A program made the translations under genes and the position numbers. The notes under the pieces are model-generated. The model searched no databases and was not told the origin of the DNA. It was given only the letters and a program-made list of their open reading frames with translations. A DNA stretch of 64,000 nt, from NCBI GenBank assembly GCA_028023455.1, contig JAQFVV010000001.1, positions 27,594,306-27,658,305 on the forward strand. The letters run 5' to 3'. Source of the DNA: Epiperipatus broadwayi (lineage: Eukaryota > Onychophora > Udeonychophora > Euonychophora > Peripatidae). Shown one piece after another: positions 1-13,188 of the stretch; positions within the stretch are counted from its first letter, which is position 1, and each line of letters starts with the position of its first letter.

Positions 1-1968
1 AATTTAACAGCAGTGACATCCAAACACGTGACAATGTTAACAGACTCCCCTTTCAATATTTATTTTCTATATAAATAAGAATAATTAGCTAAATACTATT
101 TATAAGAGTATTCATTGATGAGATTACCTGTTTTATAATTTACTTTATGTGAAGATAGAAAATTCTGTAGTTAGGAATTACAATTTAAAGTGAGAATTTG
201 ATACTTATTTTAGAGCTTTAATAATGATTATCAATTAATGATTTTGTGATAAAATATTGTTTTGTGCCCAACAATTTATTATTTTCTTTATGAATATTTC
301 ACTAATATATACTGTAGAATTATCATTTCTATTAAGAATGGTTTGCATTATATTTAGTATCATATTTTTATAATACTTTATCAATTTTTTTTTTAAGAAG
401 AAAAGCTCATAAATTTTGAAGAATATTGATAGAAAATATTGATATTTTACTTATTGTTCAAGAATGTTTATAAATTCTCAATAATATTTAACTTAGAAGA
501 ATAGGAAGATGATGAATTATATAAATAACATCATTATAATATATATCAAAATAGTATTTGATTATGAATTGAATATATTAGAGTATTCTTGTGTTAATTG
601 ATGACATTATTATAAACTATGCTATCATCAAATTTCAAAGATATTCAAATTGTTGATATTTATTTCCTGTCATATAAAACAATGATTGAATTAAGAAAAA
701 CTTACTAGTTGGTGGAAGAAAGTCGTATTGATAATTTTGTTTTGGAAATTACCAGACAAATTTCAACATTAATTGGGAACAAATATAAACTCATTTAATC
801 ATAAGGTTTGACTTTAATCTCTTATTCTTCAGTTTTTATTATATGTGCATGCATAATCATATTAACATTTGGAAATGGTTGCTTTGAATTGTTTGGTGAT
901 ATTGGAGTGTTTGAATGTATATTGTTGCATCTTTAGAGTTATTTTTAGTTTTCATGTTTTTGTCTATAGTAGTTTATAATGCTTACAGGTTCATTTCTGT
1001 AAAGATGATTTTCAACCCAATTGATTGTTGAAGATTTTTATTGTCACATTTTTATTAAATGCAGCTATTATGCTTGAGACTTAATGTTGAAACATTAAAC
1101 AATTAGTATTCTAGCTAATTGGGGCCAACAACTTGAATCATGACATTTATTAAATATTTATGGAATTGATGTGAAGTTTTTTTTACTATTCTTTTATGGT
1201 TCTATCTGTTAAACAAATAGACATTTCATCAATTTTTTTTATTTCTTTGCATCATGATATTTTTACATTTTGTCTAATTTTGGGGATATATGTGTATATA
1301 TATGACCTTTAGTAAATTTATGAAGCATTTACATATTGTAAATGAAAACTTGTAAACGATTTAATATATAGTATATATTTTACCTAGGAATAAATTTCTT
1401 ACCATTTATTTTTCTTTCATTTTTAAAATTGGCTGCTACAAAATGTAATCAAATATGCACTAGTTTATAAGTTATTTATCAGTAAAATATTCGTTAATAG
1501 TTTATTTTAAATTTTATATAAATAAGATGAAATGAAATTTCAAATAAAAATTCAATTTACTGCAAATTTTCATCTGACTGCTTTTTAAAATTAAATTGCA
1601 GATCATTTTTAAATCAAAATATTAGACATAAAACATTTAATTTTCTTATATTTGTTAGAAATATTGGCATTGAGAAAATGTTTTAATTTGAAAATTAGTC
1701 TGATGTTTTTTCACATAGATCAGAAAAATAGTTGCTATAATAAAGATTTAATTATTTTAAATATTAGCATATTGGATAAATAATACATTTTTTCTATAAG
1801 CAAGTTTTATAAATATCTAACAAATTTGTTTTTGTAAAAGGCTTTTTATATAGTATTTAAAAAGTGTATTATATACACATTGTATAAAAACTTAAGAATA
1901 TTCAATGCACAAGTCTTTTTATTGTGAGAATTTCATAATATAATAGTGTTATCATATATATGCTTGCT
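1..1968. other. A/T-rich non-coding stretch
   Basis: I see no open reading frame of useful length, no convincing splice-bounded exon and no transposon motif. Short A and T runs only. Confidence 0.6.
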
Positions 1969-2285
1969 ATATTCAAGATCTGAGTCCAAATCCAGGTCAG
2001 GTAAAACCTGAAAAATTTTTCAGGCTCTAAACAGGATTTTTTTTTTTTCCAGAGAGCAATTCCATAGTAAACATTGCTAATCATCCAATATTGATTGATA
2101 AATGTATATTTAGATTTAAAATTGACCATATTCAAGATCAGAGTCCAAATCCAGGTCAGGTAAAACCTGAAAAATTTTCCAGGCTCTAAACAGGATTTTT
2201 TTTTTCCAGAGAGCAATTCCATAGTAAACACTGCTAATCATCCAATATTGATTGATAAATGTATATTTAGATGTAAAATTGACCA
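1969..2285. repeat. Tandem duplication, two units of about 159 bp
   Basis: Unit 1 (1969-2127) and unit 2 (2128-2285) are nearly identical and both start with ATATTCAAGATC. Each holds a small inverted repeat, CAGGTAAAACCTG, and a T-rich run before CCAGAGAGCAATTCC. The minus-strand 109-codon reading frame across it (1902-2231) is a by-product of the duplication and repeats itself, so I do not treat it as a gene. Confidence 0.85.
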
Positions 2286-2633
2286 AATTTTTATCAGAAA
2301 CTTGAGTAATCTAATATGTAATGTAATGCTTTTTTAAAATTTTATTTTATGAAGAGTTGTCATAGAGACCATTGTTCCCAACAGCTATTTAAATGTTCTT
2401 TTACATTTACAATATCTTTTTCTGCAGATATGCAAATCAGTTTTTGTTTAAAAAATAGAGAAATTAAAATTATTATTATATAAATAGATTATATTATATA
2501 TTTTAACGTATAATATCAAATCTTCATTGAATTTTAGAAATAATTTTGTAATTTAAACATATCAGATTTTTATTATACTAAAAATACACTAGATCTTTAG
2601 TAGAAGGTAATCTTGGACTTATTATACTTAGAT

Positions 2634-3775
2634 ATTATTCAAACAGAAGTCAATCTCCGATAATGTACTATTTCTTAAATATTAAAATTTCCACACACTC
2701 ACCTGCCGGTAAGAGTTTAAAAAACTTAAGTGAATCACTTAAGTTTAGAGCATACATTCTATATACATTCTTACAAACTATGCTTAAATCAGGGCTTGAG
2801 TCTATGTGTGCCTGATGTTATAATCAAATATTCAATTGTACAAATCTATTTAACCCATCACAGGAGATAATGTTCAATTAGACAAACATGACTTATAAAT
2901 GTAAATCTATTATTATAGAGCGCTGAAAACTTTTAAATTATTCAAACGGAAGTCAATCCCCGATAATGCGCTATTTCTTAAATATTATAAATTTCTGTGC
3001 ACTCACCCTCTGGTAAGAGTTTAAAAAACTTAAGTGAATTACTCAAGTTTAGAGCATACATTCTATATACACCAATTATTACAGATCATGCTTAAATCAG
3101 GGCTTGGATCTATTGTGTGCCTAATGTTATAATCAAATATTCAATTGTACAAATCTATTTAACCCATCACAGGAGAAAGACAGTGTTTCATCTTTAACCA
3201 CCTATGATTAGACAAACATGATTTATAAATGTAAATCTATTATTATAAAGTGCTGAAAACTTTGAAATTATTCAAATAGAAGTCAGTCTCCAATAATGCA
3301 CTATTTCTTAAATATTGTAAATTTCTATGCACTCGCTCGCTAGTAAGAGTTTAAAAAACTTAAATGAATCACTGAACTTTAGAGCGTACATTCTATATAC
3401 ACCAATTCTTACAGACCATACTTAAATCAGGGCTTGAGCCTATTGTGTGCCTGATGTTTGTCTAATCGTAGGTGATTAAAAATGAGACACTGTTTTTCTC
3501 GTGTGATGGGTTAAATAGATTTATACAATTGAATATTTGATTATAACATTAGGCACACAATAGACTCAAGCCCTGATTTAAGCATGGTCTGTAAGAGTTG
3601 ATATATAGAATGTAAGCTCTAAACTTAAATGATTCACTTAAGTTTTTTAAATTCTTACCAGCGAGCGAGTTCATGGAAATTTATAATATTTAAGAAATAG
3701 CGCATTATCGGAGATTGACTTTCATTTGAATAATTTCAAAGTTTTCAGTGCTTTATAATAATAGATATACTTAGA
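2634..3775. repeat. Foldback repeat cluster: three direct units plus one inverted unit
   Basis: Direct units start near 2634, 2938 and 3269, each with TATTCAAA followed by GAAGTCAATCTCCGATAATG-like sequence. A fourth, inverted copy runs from about 3466 to 3770 and ends in the complementary sequence, so 3269-3770 can fold into one long hairpin. Units share an internal TTAAGTGAATCACTTAAG palindrome. There is no coding capacity. It looks like a MITE or foldback element that was tandemly amplified. Target duplications were not resolved. Confidence 0.75.
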
Positions 3776-4089
3776 TATCAAAAACTTATTCCAAAAGATT
3801 TAAAGATTTTATTTTTAAACTTCAAATTGTAACATGATTGAAGCTATTTTCTTTATTTAAAGAAAATGAAACTCGTAATACAATTGATAAACAATAATTA
3901 ATTTGATAAAATATTGAAATAAATATCTTGGAAGATAATCAGAAGTTAATTTTAATTTCCAGTTAAAAAATTAAAAAAAAATGTATTGCTAATAAAAAAA
4001 GAAACTGTTTTCATTATATATATTCTAATGTACAGAATAAGGAATGGTGAGGGGATAATATATAATTACTCATAAAAATCACCAGGGAT

Positions 4090-4610
4090 GGTGCCACTAA
4101 AGATCAAATGAGCAAAGAAATCATTATCAGAATCAAGTAATAAGCCACAGACATAATATCAACAATAGTCAGTCACTATTCAATAGTCAAATAGAGTATA
4201 TTATAGTTAATGTGACTGGATTTAAAAGTGGTACACTATGAAGTCTTAGATTAATTATCATCCAGACAGTGCCAAACTTAGGGCATAATATTATTAAAAT
4301 TATCAGTATTTCATCTGCGTGCAAATATGAAGTGGTAAATAATGAAAATTAAACATATATGAAAAAAATACTGGGACAGTTGCATCAATATTGTTCATCA
4401 TTAATTCTCAGAGACTTCAGATATCAGTGGTGTACTGCCACTGATTATTATCATAAAATCTATAAAGCAAAATGAGGAGAGTTTAAAGGTGAGCTTCATT
4501 ACCTTAGCATCATCAAAATAATTCTAGAGAATCATACATGTTTATACACATACACATTCCAGCTACTGTTGGTCTGAATTAACTTGGGGATTGCAAAGAT
4601 CCTGATGACT
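4090..4610. repeat. Old interspersed repeat, copy 1 (partner at 11.88-12.49 kb)
   Basis: This stretch resembles 11880-12490 in order and wording: a GGATTT-AAA-TGGT block is followed by CTGCCTAACTTAGGACAT-like sequence and then a CATCTGCGTGCA / GCATGCACA block. Identity is modest, so the copies are old. No protein motif was seen, and the family is not identified. Confidence 0.4.
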
Positions 4611-5390
4611 AAACAAGATAATATACACAATACTTAACTATGTGATTTTTAAATAACTTCTCTGAAATAATTTAAAATAGAAATTCTAAATTTTTTAAAA
4701 TAAAATTAAAAATAAAAAAATTAATTAAAAATTTTTTAAAAAAAAAAATTTGTTTTTTTTTTTAAAATCAAAAAAATTTTCTTAATTGATAAAAACTTAA
4801 CTATATATTAACAGTATTAATAATTTACAGATATATACATTTTAAAAACTATTTAATAACCATATATATGTATGCACAAACATATATGTCTAATAATAGA
4901 AAATATTCTGCTTTAACAAATATAAATAATTAAATGAAAATACAATGAACACATACATGCATGCATATTCTAATATAAAATAATATTACAGTTATTTTAA
5001 ATATCTTTACAAACAAGTTATTTTTTTACCTGAATACTCTTAAAATAATAAACAAAAAAGTTTTTAAGATTTAAAAAACGATAATTATGAGTTTTCTACT
5101 AAACCAAGATGACAACTTGTATTTTTGATAGATTTATAATTTCGGAAGCTCCCCCCCACCCCCCAAAAAAAATGTTTACAAAAAATGCCTGCTAGGAAAA
5201 TTATATTTAATATTTACATTTTATTTTTTATTACTGTTATTTAAAAAATAAAAAATCATTGTGGAAAAATTAATTACAATATTCACAATTTATTTTCTTT
5301 TTTTTATATTAACTTATTAACAGAAAAATAAAAAATAGATATGATTACAACATTTGTACTTTATTCATTGTTGGCATGTAATGATATTGT
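4611..5390. other. A/T-rich stretch with homopolymer runs
   Basis: Long A and T runs and a short C-rich tract near 5152-5163. No gene, transposon motif or structured repeat was recognised. Confidence 0.5.
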
Positions 5391-5395
5391 GACCA

Positions 5396-5476
5396 TTAAT
5401 ACACACTTTTTGCTAGAGCCGGTATCCCATACTTTTGGAAATAGTCCACTGCATCACGTTCTTTGTCAGGAAGCTC
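5396..5476 (-). other. Short protein-like segment, unidentified
   Basis: The minus strand encodes ELPDKERDAVDYFQKYGIPA and a few more residues before a stop at 5396-5398. Charged and aromatic composition is unlike surrounding A/T noise. A second minus frame across the same bases also looks coding-like, so this may be a decayed transposase fragment or an exon. The plus strand is open here too (80 codons from 5341). Function unknown. Confidence 0.2.
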
Positions 5477-5830
5477 TTAAATTTTTATCATTATTACAAT
5501 TTACCAAAAAAAAAAACCATGCTGAATTGAACCAAAGTATAATAATGTTAAGAGCATCATATCGCTTCCCATGTTATATATAAGTAAAAAAAAAAATTGA
5601 AATAAAGCTTCTTAATGAAATTTATTTGAATTTACTCATTTTTTTACATTTAGCAATCAGTTTATTAATTTTGTTTTAATTTAATAACTAACACATCTTC
5701 AGTAGATTGTAAGTCCTGGAAACTATTAATCAAAAATAGGGCTGCCATTTGGTTTACCAGAAAATCATACATATGAAAAAAACAACAACATTACTTTTCT
5801 TTGAAAGTCCATTTCATATTTATTTTTTCT

Positions 5831-5908
5831 TTAACTTTGTTTTTCTCTGCTTGCAGACTTTACATAAAGATTTTCTGATTTCTGTTCATTAGCTACTTTT
5901 TTGGCCAC
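5831..5908 (-). CDS. Last coding exon of an unidentified multi-exon gene
   Basis: A minus-strand acceptor (TTAAAACAG) ends at 5909. The exon then reads VAKKVANEQKSENLYVKSAS plus five residues and a TAA stop at 5831-5833. It enters in phase 0, matching the phase-0 donor of the exon at 6721-6879, about 810 bp upstream on the same strand, so the two probably splice together. The C-terminus is lysine-rich and polar, with no domain. The intron between (5909-6720) holds no other signal I can recognise. What I see is splice consensus, frame and phase agreement. That this is the true 3' end is inference. Confidence 0.45.
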   Translation of the reverse strand: MAKKVANEQKSENLYVKSASREKQS

Positions 5909-6720
5909 CTGTTTTAATTTTATTCAAAAATTTACCATCAATTATTGTAAGAAATTTTACTCTTTTTTTTTATTATTAAAAAAAGACAAATTGAAGTGAA
6001 AATGAGTTGGGTATAAATAGTTTTGATAAATATTTATCAGAATATGACAATTACTGTAGAAATGGTTTTAGAATTAAATGTTTTTAATAATCTACAAATT
6101 GTGGTCCTTTCTGTAAATACTTGAATGTGATCCTCTTTGCTAAGACTATTTCTAAATCTAACTTGTTTTTTTTGGTTGACCAAAATAAAATTATTTTTTA
6201 TGATAATCATTTTTTAAAGTATTTATAAAAGTAATAAAAAGTGAAATTTTAAGAGTTATGAAAATATTCAAATTATATTGAGAAATAAAGCAAAACAAAC
6301 TTATATCTGATTCTCCAACTAACACAACCTTTCTCCTCTAATTTATCATATCAATTTGTTTATTTCTTAAAAATATTACTTTAGAATACCTTTTATTTTT
6401 ATTAATAAAAATATTATTCAAGGAATGAGAGAATGTAGAGCTTTGCTTATTCTCTTATTAAACTCGACTTCTAGAAACCAAAATAAATAGTAAAATATTG
6501 ATTCATTATCATTAAAATTAAATAGTAAATTAGGCAAAATCAATTGAACAAGTGATTCTCACAAAATAATATTAGTTAGAACTTGCACCATTGTGAACAA
6601 AATTGAATAGGCAGTATTTTCTACTAAGGGCCCATATGGAACAAAAAAAGAAAAGAACAAACAAATCATTTAAACTGGAACACTATTTTTTTATGGCATA
6701 AAAATTGTCTATTTATATAC

Positions 6721-6879
6721 CTGATTATTTAAGTTTTGGAATTTGAATGAATTATTAGAAATTTCAACATAGTATCTGCCAATAATTGCAGATTCATCAT
6801 CACTGGCTTGAAAATAATTATTCAATAAAAGATTAGAATTTCCTGAATTTGAATTTATTAATTTTAGGCATGTGTCTGC
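6721..6879 (-). CDS. Internal coding exon (53 codons) of the same unidentified gene
   Basis: Bounded on the minus strand by acceptor GCTTATACAG (ends 6880) and donor CAG|GTATAT (starts 6720). The length, 159 bp, is an exact multiple of three with phase 0 at both ends. The translation starts ADTCLKLINSNSGNSNLLLN and is rich in Asn and Ser with an acidic QASDDESA stretch, suggesting a flexible linker more than a folded core. The next exon downstream is 5831-5908. The exon just upstream is not resolved: the exon at 12970-13063 leaves in phase 2, so at least one more exon should lie in the roughly 6 kb between. Confidence 0.5.
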
Positions 6880-7720
6880 CTGTATAAGCATTATCATAAA
6901 TTATCTCAGTCATTTTTATCATGTAGTTGCTTTCTCAATTTATTATGATACTGTCTTTTTTCATATCTGATTTCTTTTTAAACATGAGTATTATGTAATT
7001 ATGAAAGCTTGTAATAAATGCATTGAATATTGAGAGATTAGTTTGTTTACAAAATTTCAAATGATTTTTTAAAAAATATATTTTTTTACTTTTTAATAAT
7101 TTTTTCACATGGCCATTGTTAATGTTAAAGTTTTAATATATATTGTAATGCTACTGAGCATATATTCTCATAAATAACTTCGAAGGTTTTAATAAATAAA
7201 CAAAAGCATAAAATCTAAAGTGTTATTATCAGAAAAGGGTACAATTAATTAATTAGAAGGGGAAGAAAGTTTAACTTCATAGAGGTTTAATAAAAGAAGT
7301 TTAAAGAGTTTTTTTAAAAAAACAGTTTGTTAAAAATCAATTTATTCATAGTTTTACATATTAAGGAGTAATTAAAGATACTCTCTCTCTTCATTTAAAA
7401 AAAAAAAATTAAAGAAAAAGAAAAAAAGGGGAAAGACATGTTGAAACTAAAAGCTTAAAATAAATTTTTTTTATATAAATTAAAAAATATCTCTTGTTTA
7501 TAATGAGTCGATTTTAAAAATATATATTTGCGTTAATAGTGATTGTAAACATAAGGAATAGTAAAATAAATGTGTGCTTGATGATAAAATAAATATGTGC
7601 ATGTTCAATGTTAAGTAATAAATGAAAGTTAAAAAAATACTGTATAATCATAAGAAATATAAACACAGAATTTACTATGGCTACAAATTAAAAATCCACA
7701 AAACAACAAATTTGCAATGG
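6880..7720. other. Intronic A/T-rich stretch
   Basis: Inside the presumed large intron of the minus-strand gene. Simple A/T sequence with a CTCTCTCT run near 7380. No exon with good splice sites was found. Confidence 0.45.
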
Positions 7721-7739
7721 CTATTAAATGAAAACATGT

Positions 7740-9180
7740 AATCAAAAGCTTATCAATACTGGAGGAATTTCGACAACAAATATACCTGGCGGACATAAAA
7801 ACCAATTACCAAAGTGACAACAGGTCATCACATAAATAGTCCAGATTTTCATCAATCTAGCAATTGAGTTCGAAATCAGTTGAGTTTATTCAATCAGTTC
7901 TCAGTCAGTCTTCTCATGCATTTGTTAACAAAGGCCACGCAGTGCTAACAGCCATTGGAACCATATGACTTCTCTTCAAGCCTGAGTCCGACGAAAATAA
8001 CCAATCTGCCCGGAAAAAGTAATGCCTGCTTAACAACTTGAAAAAAATGCCAGGGATATGTAACTGTCTTAAAGAATAATGCCATGGAATACTAAGCATT
8101 AAACCTCCACAAAAATCTCTAATCCAAATCCTATTGGAAGTAAATTTCACAACAAATAGCAAGAAGTATCCACATTCTGAAATCCTAGGTAATAAATAAC
8201 ATTTTCTTATTTCCATTTCTAATTAATGTAGCCATTGCAATCCTTAAAGCTCCCAGAGTCAGTTAATAAATGAACTCTATAGCATGCATAAAGAACTATT
8301 GATGTGCATGTTTTGAAATGTCATGTATGTGAATGCTTTATGATATTTTATATTGATTTCATGTATTTATTAAATGCCATGTATTATTTAATGCTTGTAT
8401 TATATTCTATTTTATTATATAAATTCAAAGTATGTGCATAGTCATTACATGTAATTAACATTGTCTAATTTAATTAAGTTCTTATAAAAGTATTTAAAAT
8501 TAGAATAATAAATGTGTAGTTAAAATAAATTATCTTTAAACATAATATGTGTCAGTCAATCTTTTACCACTAAATAAAGTAATTTGTTATTGTATTACTT
8601 TTTGATTGAGCTAGTCATGGGATATTTCAAGTGCTGGATTATGAGCTGACTGTCCTGGCATGTTAGTTGCTTCATGTAACTAGCTGGCACTGGAGGTTTT
8701 CCTCAAAATAAATAATGTGCTTGGATAGTAGGGCTTTGAATGTCATTATATGTAATTAACATTGTCTAATTTAATTAAGTTCTTATAAAAGTATTTAAAA
8801 TTAGAATAATGAATGTGTAGTTCAAATAAATTATCTTTAAATGTAATATGTGTCAGTCAATCTTTTACCACTAAATAAAGTAATTTGTTATTGTATTACT
8901 TTTCGATTGAGCTAGTCATGGGATATTTCAAATGCTGGATTATGGGTCTACTGTCCTGGCATGTTAGTTGCTTCATGTAACTAGCTGGCACGGGAGGTTT
9001 TTCTCAAAATAAATAATGTGCTTGGATAGTAGGGCTTTGAATGTAGCAGTTGAGATGGACCATGGTCTGGAAATGTGATCGTGTTATGCGTTGCATAGCT
9101 CGGTCTGATTGTGGGTATTGTTGATAGCTCTGCTATCGATGGTATTCTCCTCTCTGCTTGAAAGGCCGGTCCGTTCACAT
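7740..9180. repeat. Less A/T-rich block, probable decayed retroelement terminal region
   Basis: Base composition is clearly richer in G/C than the flanks. A TATA-like ATAAATAG near 7832, a TCAGTTCTCAGTCAGTC run near 7898 and two copies of an AATAAAGTAATTTGTTATTG segment resemble the promoter and polyadenylation region of a long terminal repeat. No reverse transcriptase or integrase motif, primer-binding site or polypurine tract was found. The minus-strand frames of 100 and 65 codons here have no recognisable domain. Assignment to an LTR element is inference. Confidence 0.3.
8442..9043. repeat. Tandem duplication, two units of 301 bp
   Basis: Units 8442-8742 and 8743-9043 are nearly identical, both running from TCATTA(C/T)ATGTAATTAAC to GGGCTTTGAATG. 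Each contains AATAAAGTAATTTGTTATTG and GTCCTGGCATGTTAGTTGC. High identity suggests a recent duplication within the block described at 7740-9180. Confidence 0.85.
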
Positions 9181-9199
9181 AATATTCATAATATAAAAG

Positions 9200-11870
9200 T
9201 CTATGATAAATAAGGTTTAAATCCAGTTAAATCTTTTAAATAGAGTGAATCTGAATCATCTACCGAGTGGACACGGTTGAATATATATTGGTGTGTAGTT
9301 TCTCATCCTAAAAATTTAAATTGTTAAATAATATATATATATTAGATTATCTAGATATGTCTTAATACTTGTCTGCTAAGGGGTATTTGAGCAAATCTTT
9401 CTAGATGCCAAAGTGAGCTAAGTATTTTATTATATCCCATATTCATTGTCAGAATAATAGGAAAAACAATTTTTGATTTAGAAAAAAAAAAGTATATTCT
9501 GTATAGGAGAAATGGGTGAATTTTATTGATAAATTTGAAATTTAAAATCGTAGCAAGAAACGATAAAGAAAAAAAAGTTTTTAATTAATTCTCATGACTA
9601 ATAATAATTATTTTAAAGATAATTCTTTAATTAATTTCAATAGTTTTTTGTTAAAATATATATATTGCTAAATGTTTACAATTGTTTTCTACAAAAATAT
9701 AATTTATTTTTTCTCAGTCTATTTCCTTTTATGCTTTCAGATTTTTTTTTTCTGTTAAATTATTTTGTTAATCCTACATCATTCCTTGTGTGTTTTTTCC
9801 TCTTCTTTTTATGAGAAAAAAGAGAGGGAGGGGGTTATTAATGTAAATATTTATAATTTCCTTTTCAAGATTAAAGTAAATGTTGAAAAGTCGTTAATGC
9901 ATTAGCTTATAATTGCTTTTAAAAGAGTGTTTTTCATATTCAGGATTGGATTGGATAGAACTAATTTTTTAATGCAGCAAAGAAAAATTCTTTTTCAAAA
10001 ACGTATAGTAAAAAAAAAAGAATATATATATGTCATGTCACTTCAATAAATAAAAGAGCCGTTTTTTAATTTTATTTTACATATTAAGAATTTATTATAT
10101 ATTAATAATAGAAGAATTCTGAAACTAATATAATCAAAAACAGAAGTAGCAATATTCCAAATTTCTTCAAACAAATTCATTAAAATAAGTTTCATTAATT
10201 TTTCATACTTCTTTGTATTTGAAAATAATTAGGAATCTCAGCACTTATTAATTATGCGTTTTTTCTACTTGTAAGTAATTATAAGAAAATTTTGTCACTA
10301 CTAGTAATTAGTAATTAAACAATAAACAATGCCATTATTTAAGTTAAATAATAAAATAAATAGTTATCTTTATTAGTCATAGCTTTATTCAAATTTGCTT
10401 TAATAATGAAATATTTGCTTTATAATATAGTGTAAAATAAATCACATTTAAAGTCTTAATTAATTATTCTCATTCCAGTAAAAAAAAAAAAAAAAACATC
10501 AAAGTTACTTCAAAATCAATTCAGCAAGCGTTCAGACAATAATAAAAATATTTTAAATTCAATTTTTTCATTTATCCTAAGATAAATTCTCAAGAAGTCA
10601 AATAAACAATAAAATAGCAAACTGAACAAAGTGACCTTTTTTTTTTTTTGTTTTTCTCAGTTGGGAATGATCCATAATATCTTTAGTTCCTGAATCCACC
10701 AAACAAATGTTCTTATATGCAAAATACTTTTTCTATCACTATGTACTAAAAAATAAATAAATGGAGAAAGTGTATATAATATAAAAAAAAAAAACTTTAT
10801 TTACTTTTCATATCGTCTTATGCCATTTTTTTTAAAAAAAATAAATATTTATAAAGTATATAACAACTAATGGAAAAAAAAGCATAATAAACTGGCATCA
10901 TATGAGTTAGTAAGTTAACAGCCTATCTCACTATGAACTTGACCAAATGACTAAAAAAAAAAATTACATACACGTTATTAACAGCTAGTTATGGTATAAC
11001 TTGTAATTGCAAACTTTTTCAGGATGCTTACTGTAAGTTATCATATAAAAATGAATGTTTTTTTTCTTCCCCCCGCTAATAATGAAAGTATTTATAGCTT
11101 ATAGATAAAAATAAGAGTGTCCATGTTAAATAAGAACAAAACAATTATCTATGAATCAAAAATTGAATATTTATAGAAATGAAAAAAATGCATAACATAT
11201 ATATATAAAGAATCTTTAGCTATGAGATAACTCATAATTGACAATTTATTTTTGAATGAAAATAAAAGCAAAGTAATGTAAATAGATAATGAGGAAAAAG
11301 ATTATCAGTAAATTATTTAAGAAATTGTAAAACAAGTGAATCTTTTTAAATATTTGGAAAAGTTGTTAGCTTTTGATGACAGCAGTGATAAAAAACTTAA
11401 GAATGAGAATTGCTATGACTAAAGAGAACTTTATAAAGCATAAGAGTTTTTTTCTGTAGTTCATATTGAAATTACATCTAAGACTGAAGCTTGATGAATG
11501 TTTTATGTTGATGTAATTATATATATATATATATATAGCATAGTAATTGATAATTCAAATAATTAAGAACAAAGTTTGGAAATTTTAGAAATACTGCTTT
11601 TATTGACAACAGAAAAGAATGGTAGAATGTAAGAAGAAAATAAATGAAGAAATTAGAGAAAAGTGAATTGCTTTAAGCATATATTTGGAGGGAAAGAAAT
11701 TATAAATATTATGCTGCAATAGATAATATGAGAAAAAAGTGGTAAAAAAGGGCAGGAGCTTGAGATGCTAGAAGAAAACAATATGGTTTTATATGTAGAG
11801 TTTGCATTTTAACAATTAACATTTAAGTTGGTGGTGACCATAGTGAGTCTATATGTATATATTGTAACAG
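9200..11870. other. Mostly featureless A/T-rich intronic sequence
   Basis: Long A and T runs and a (TA)n tract near 11517-11536. Around 10670-10760 the minus strand has a brief coding-like stretch without a usable donor. 11560-11790 on the plus strand looks like decayed coding sequence, Lys/Glu-rich with several stops. Neither is strong enough to annotate as a gene. Confidence 0.4.
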
Positions 11871-11879
11871 TTCAAAGAA

Positions 11880-12490
11880 TAAGGGGTGAACCTGGGGTTT
11901 TGACAGTCATCATTATCATTTCTACTTAATACACTAATCTAATTATACTGTGAATATAATGAGCATAAGAGATCAGCAAGTAATAAAATTAACTATAAGT
12001 TCACCAGCATTGCAGAGAAGAACAAGAATCATTCACTTATCATGAATGATCAAAAAAATAAAAACAGTCAACCATGTGGTTGGATTTGAAATTGGTTTAC
12101 TGTAGACCAGGCTAATTATGTAGCCACTGCCTAACTTAGGACATTCTTGCAACACAATAATTTTGCATGCACATATTAAGTACTAATCCATCAGAGTATA
12201 TAAAAAAATCAAATAATGCTGAGATACAGAAACTTGCTGATCAATATCAATGTTTTGGCCATTTAATGCCATTAATGTACTGTCCAACTATTAACTAAAT
12301 AAAAAAATATATATAAAATGTAGTGCATGGATTTTAAAGGATATACCATTGTACTAACCAGGATCATTTGGATGTCCAAAACACTAACCATAATCTCCAA
12401 TTCATATAATTGATTGTTATGCATGAATCCAACCCAGAAAGCAAGAGCTCTATAACTTACTGTGATTAAGAGGTAATACCAGGATATAAT
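11880..12490. repeat. Old interspersed repeat, copy 2
   Basis: Diverged relative of 4090-4610, with the same order of short matching blocks including CACTGCCTAACTTAGGACAT near 12125. It lies inside the presumed intron. The family is unknown. Confidence 0.4.
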
Positions 12491-12969
12491 ATTTTAAACT
12501 TATTTTAGGATAAATGAATTCACTGGAATAACTTAATGAAATATAAATTTATTAATTAGAAACAATAATAATAAAATGAAATGAAGCTCTGTTAAGTATG
12601 CTATAAATATGAATACATCATTCTAATTTTGATTAAAACAATACCCAAAAAATATGCTATTACATTGTAATTTACATATACTTCAATAGGTTTACATTAA
12701 ACCCATCTATATATAATTATAGATGTGCCGTATAATATTCATTTTAATAATACATAAATAATGACTTTTAATGTATATGTGGGTACCCATTCAGATGTGT
12801 GCAACACTGACATTTATATCCTAATGATATTTTATTAGTTAAAACAAACTTATTAAATCCATATTATATTTTTACAGGAAAACTGTGTATATATAAATAG
12901 ATAGGCAAATTTTAAATAAATCAAGGTCCATTATTTTTAATTGTAAGTAAAATTTTTTTTTCTTTTTAC

Positions 12970-13063
12970 AAAAAAAATATTATCATTAGATCCAGATTGC
13001 AAAGTTCTTTTAAAATTCTGGCTTTTGTTTCTTTATTTCCAAAATAAAAACTGAACCAATCCT
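12970..13063 (-). CDS. Probable internal exon of the unidentified minus-strand gene
   Basis: A minus-strand acceptor (AAAAAAAAACAG, ends 13064) is followed by two bases that complete the phase-1 codon left by the exon at 13189-13377, then 30 open codons starting DWFSFYFGNKETKARILKEL. The donor GTAAAAAG starts at 12969, leaving phase 2. The intron to the previous exon would be about 125 bp. Agreement of phase is the main support. The acceptor tract is A-rich on this strand, and the C-terminal part (IIFF) runs into T-rich sequence, so the 3' boundary is uncertain. Confidence 0.4.
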
Positions 13064-13188
13064 CTGTTTTTTTTTAATGTATAATTTGAGCAAATTTATT
13101 TACTTTTAAAATTTATAAACTAAAGATTTTAACTGCAAAGTTAAGTATTTAAAATAATGTCATTTTTAATAAATTATTTTTTATTTAC

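Noticed and set aside
1902-2231. 109-codon minus-strand frame
   Set aside because: It arises from the 159-bp tandem duplication and repeats itself. There is no domain.
9020-9180. Minus-strand 65-codon frame in a less A/T-rich block, considered as a gag fragment
   Set aside because: No zinc knuckle or capsid motif, and it overlaps the tandem duplication. Kept only as part of the repeat block.
10660-10760. Minus-strand coding-like stretch (NICLVDSGTKDIMDHSQL)
   Set aside because: Two frames are equally open and no donor site follows, so an exon could not be defined.
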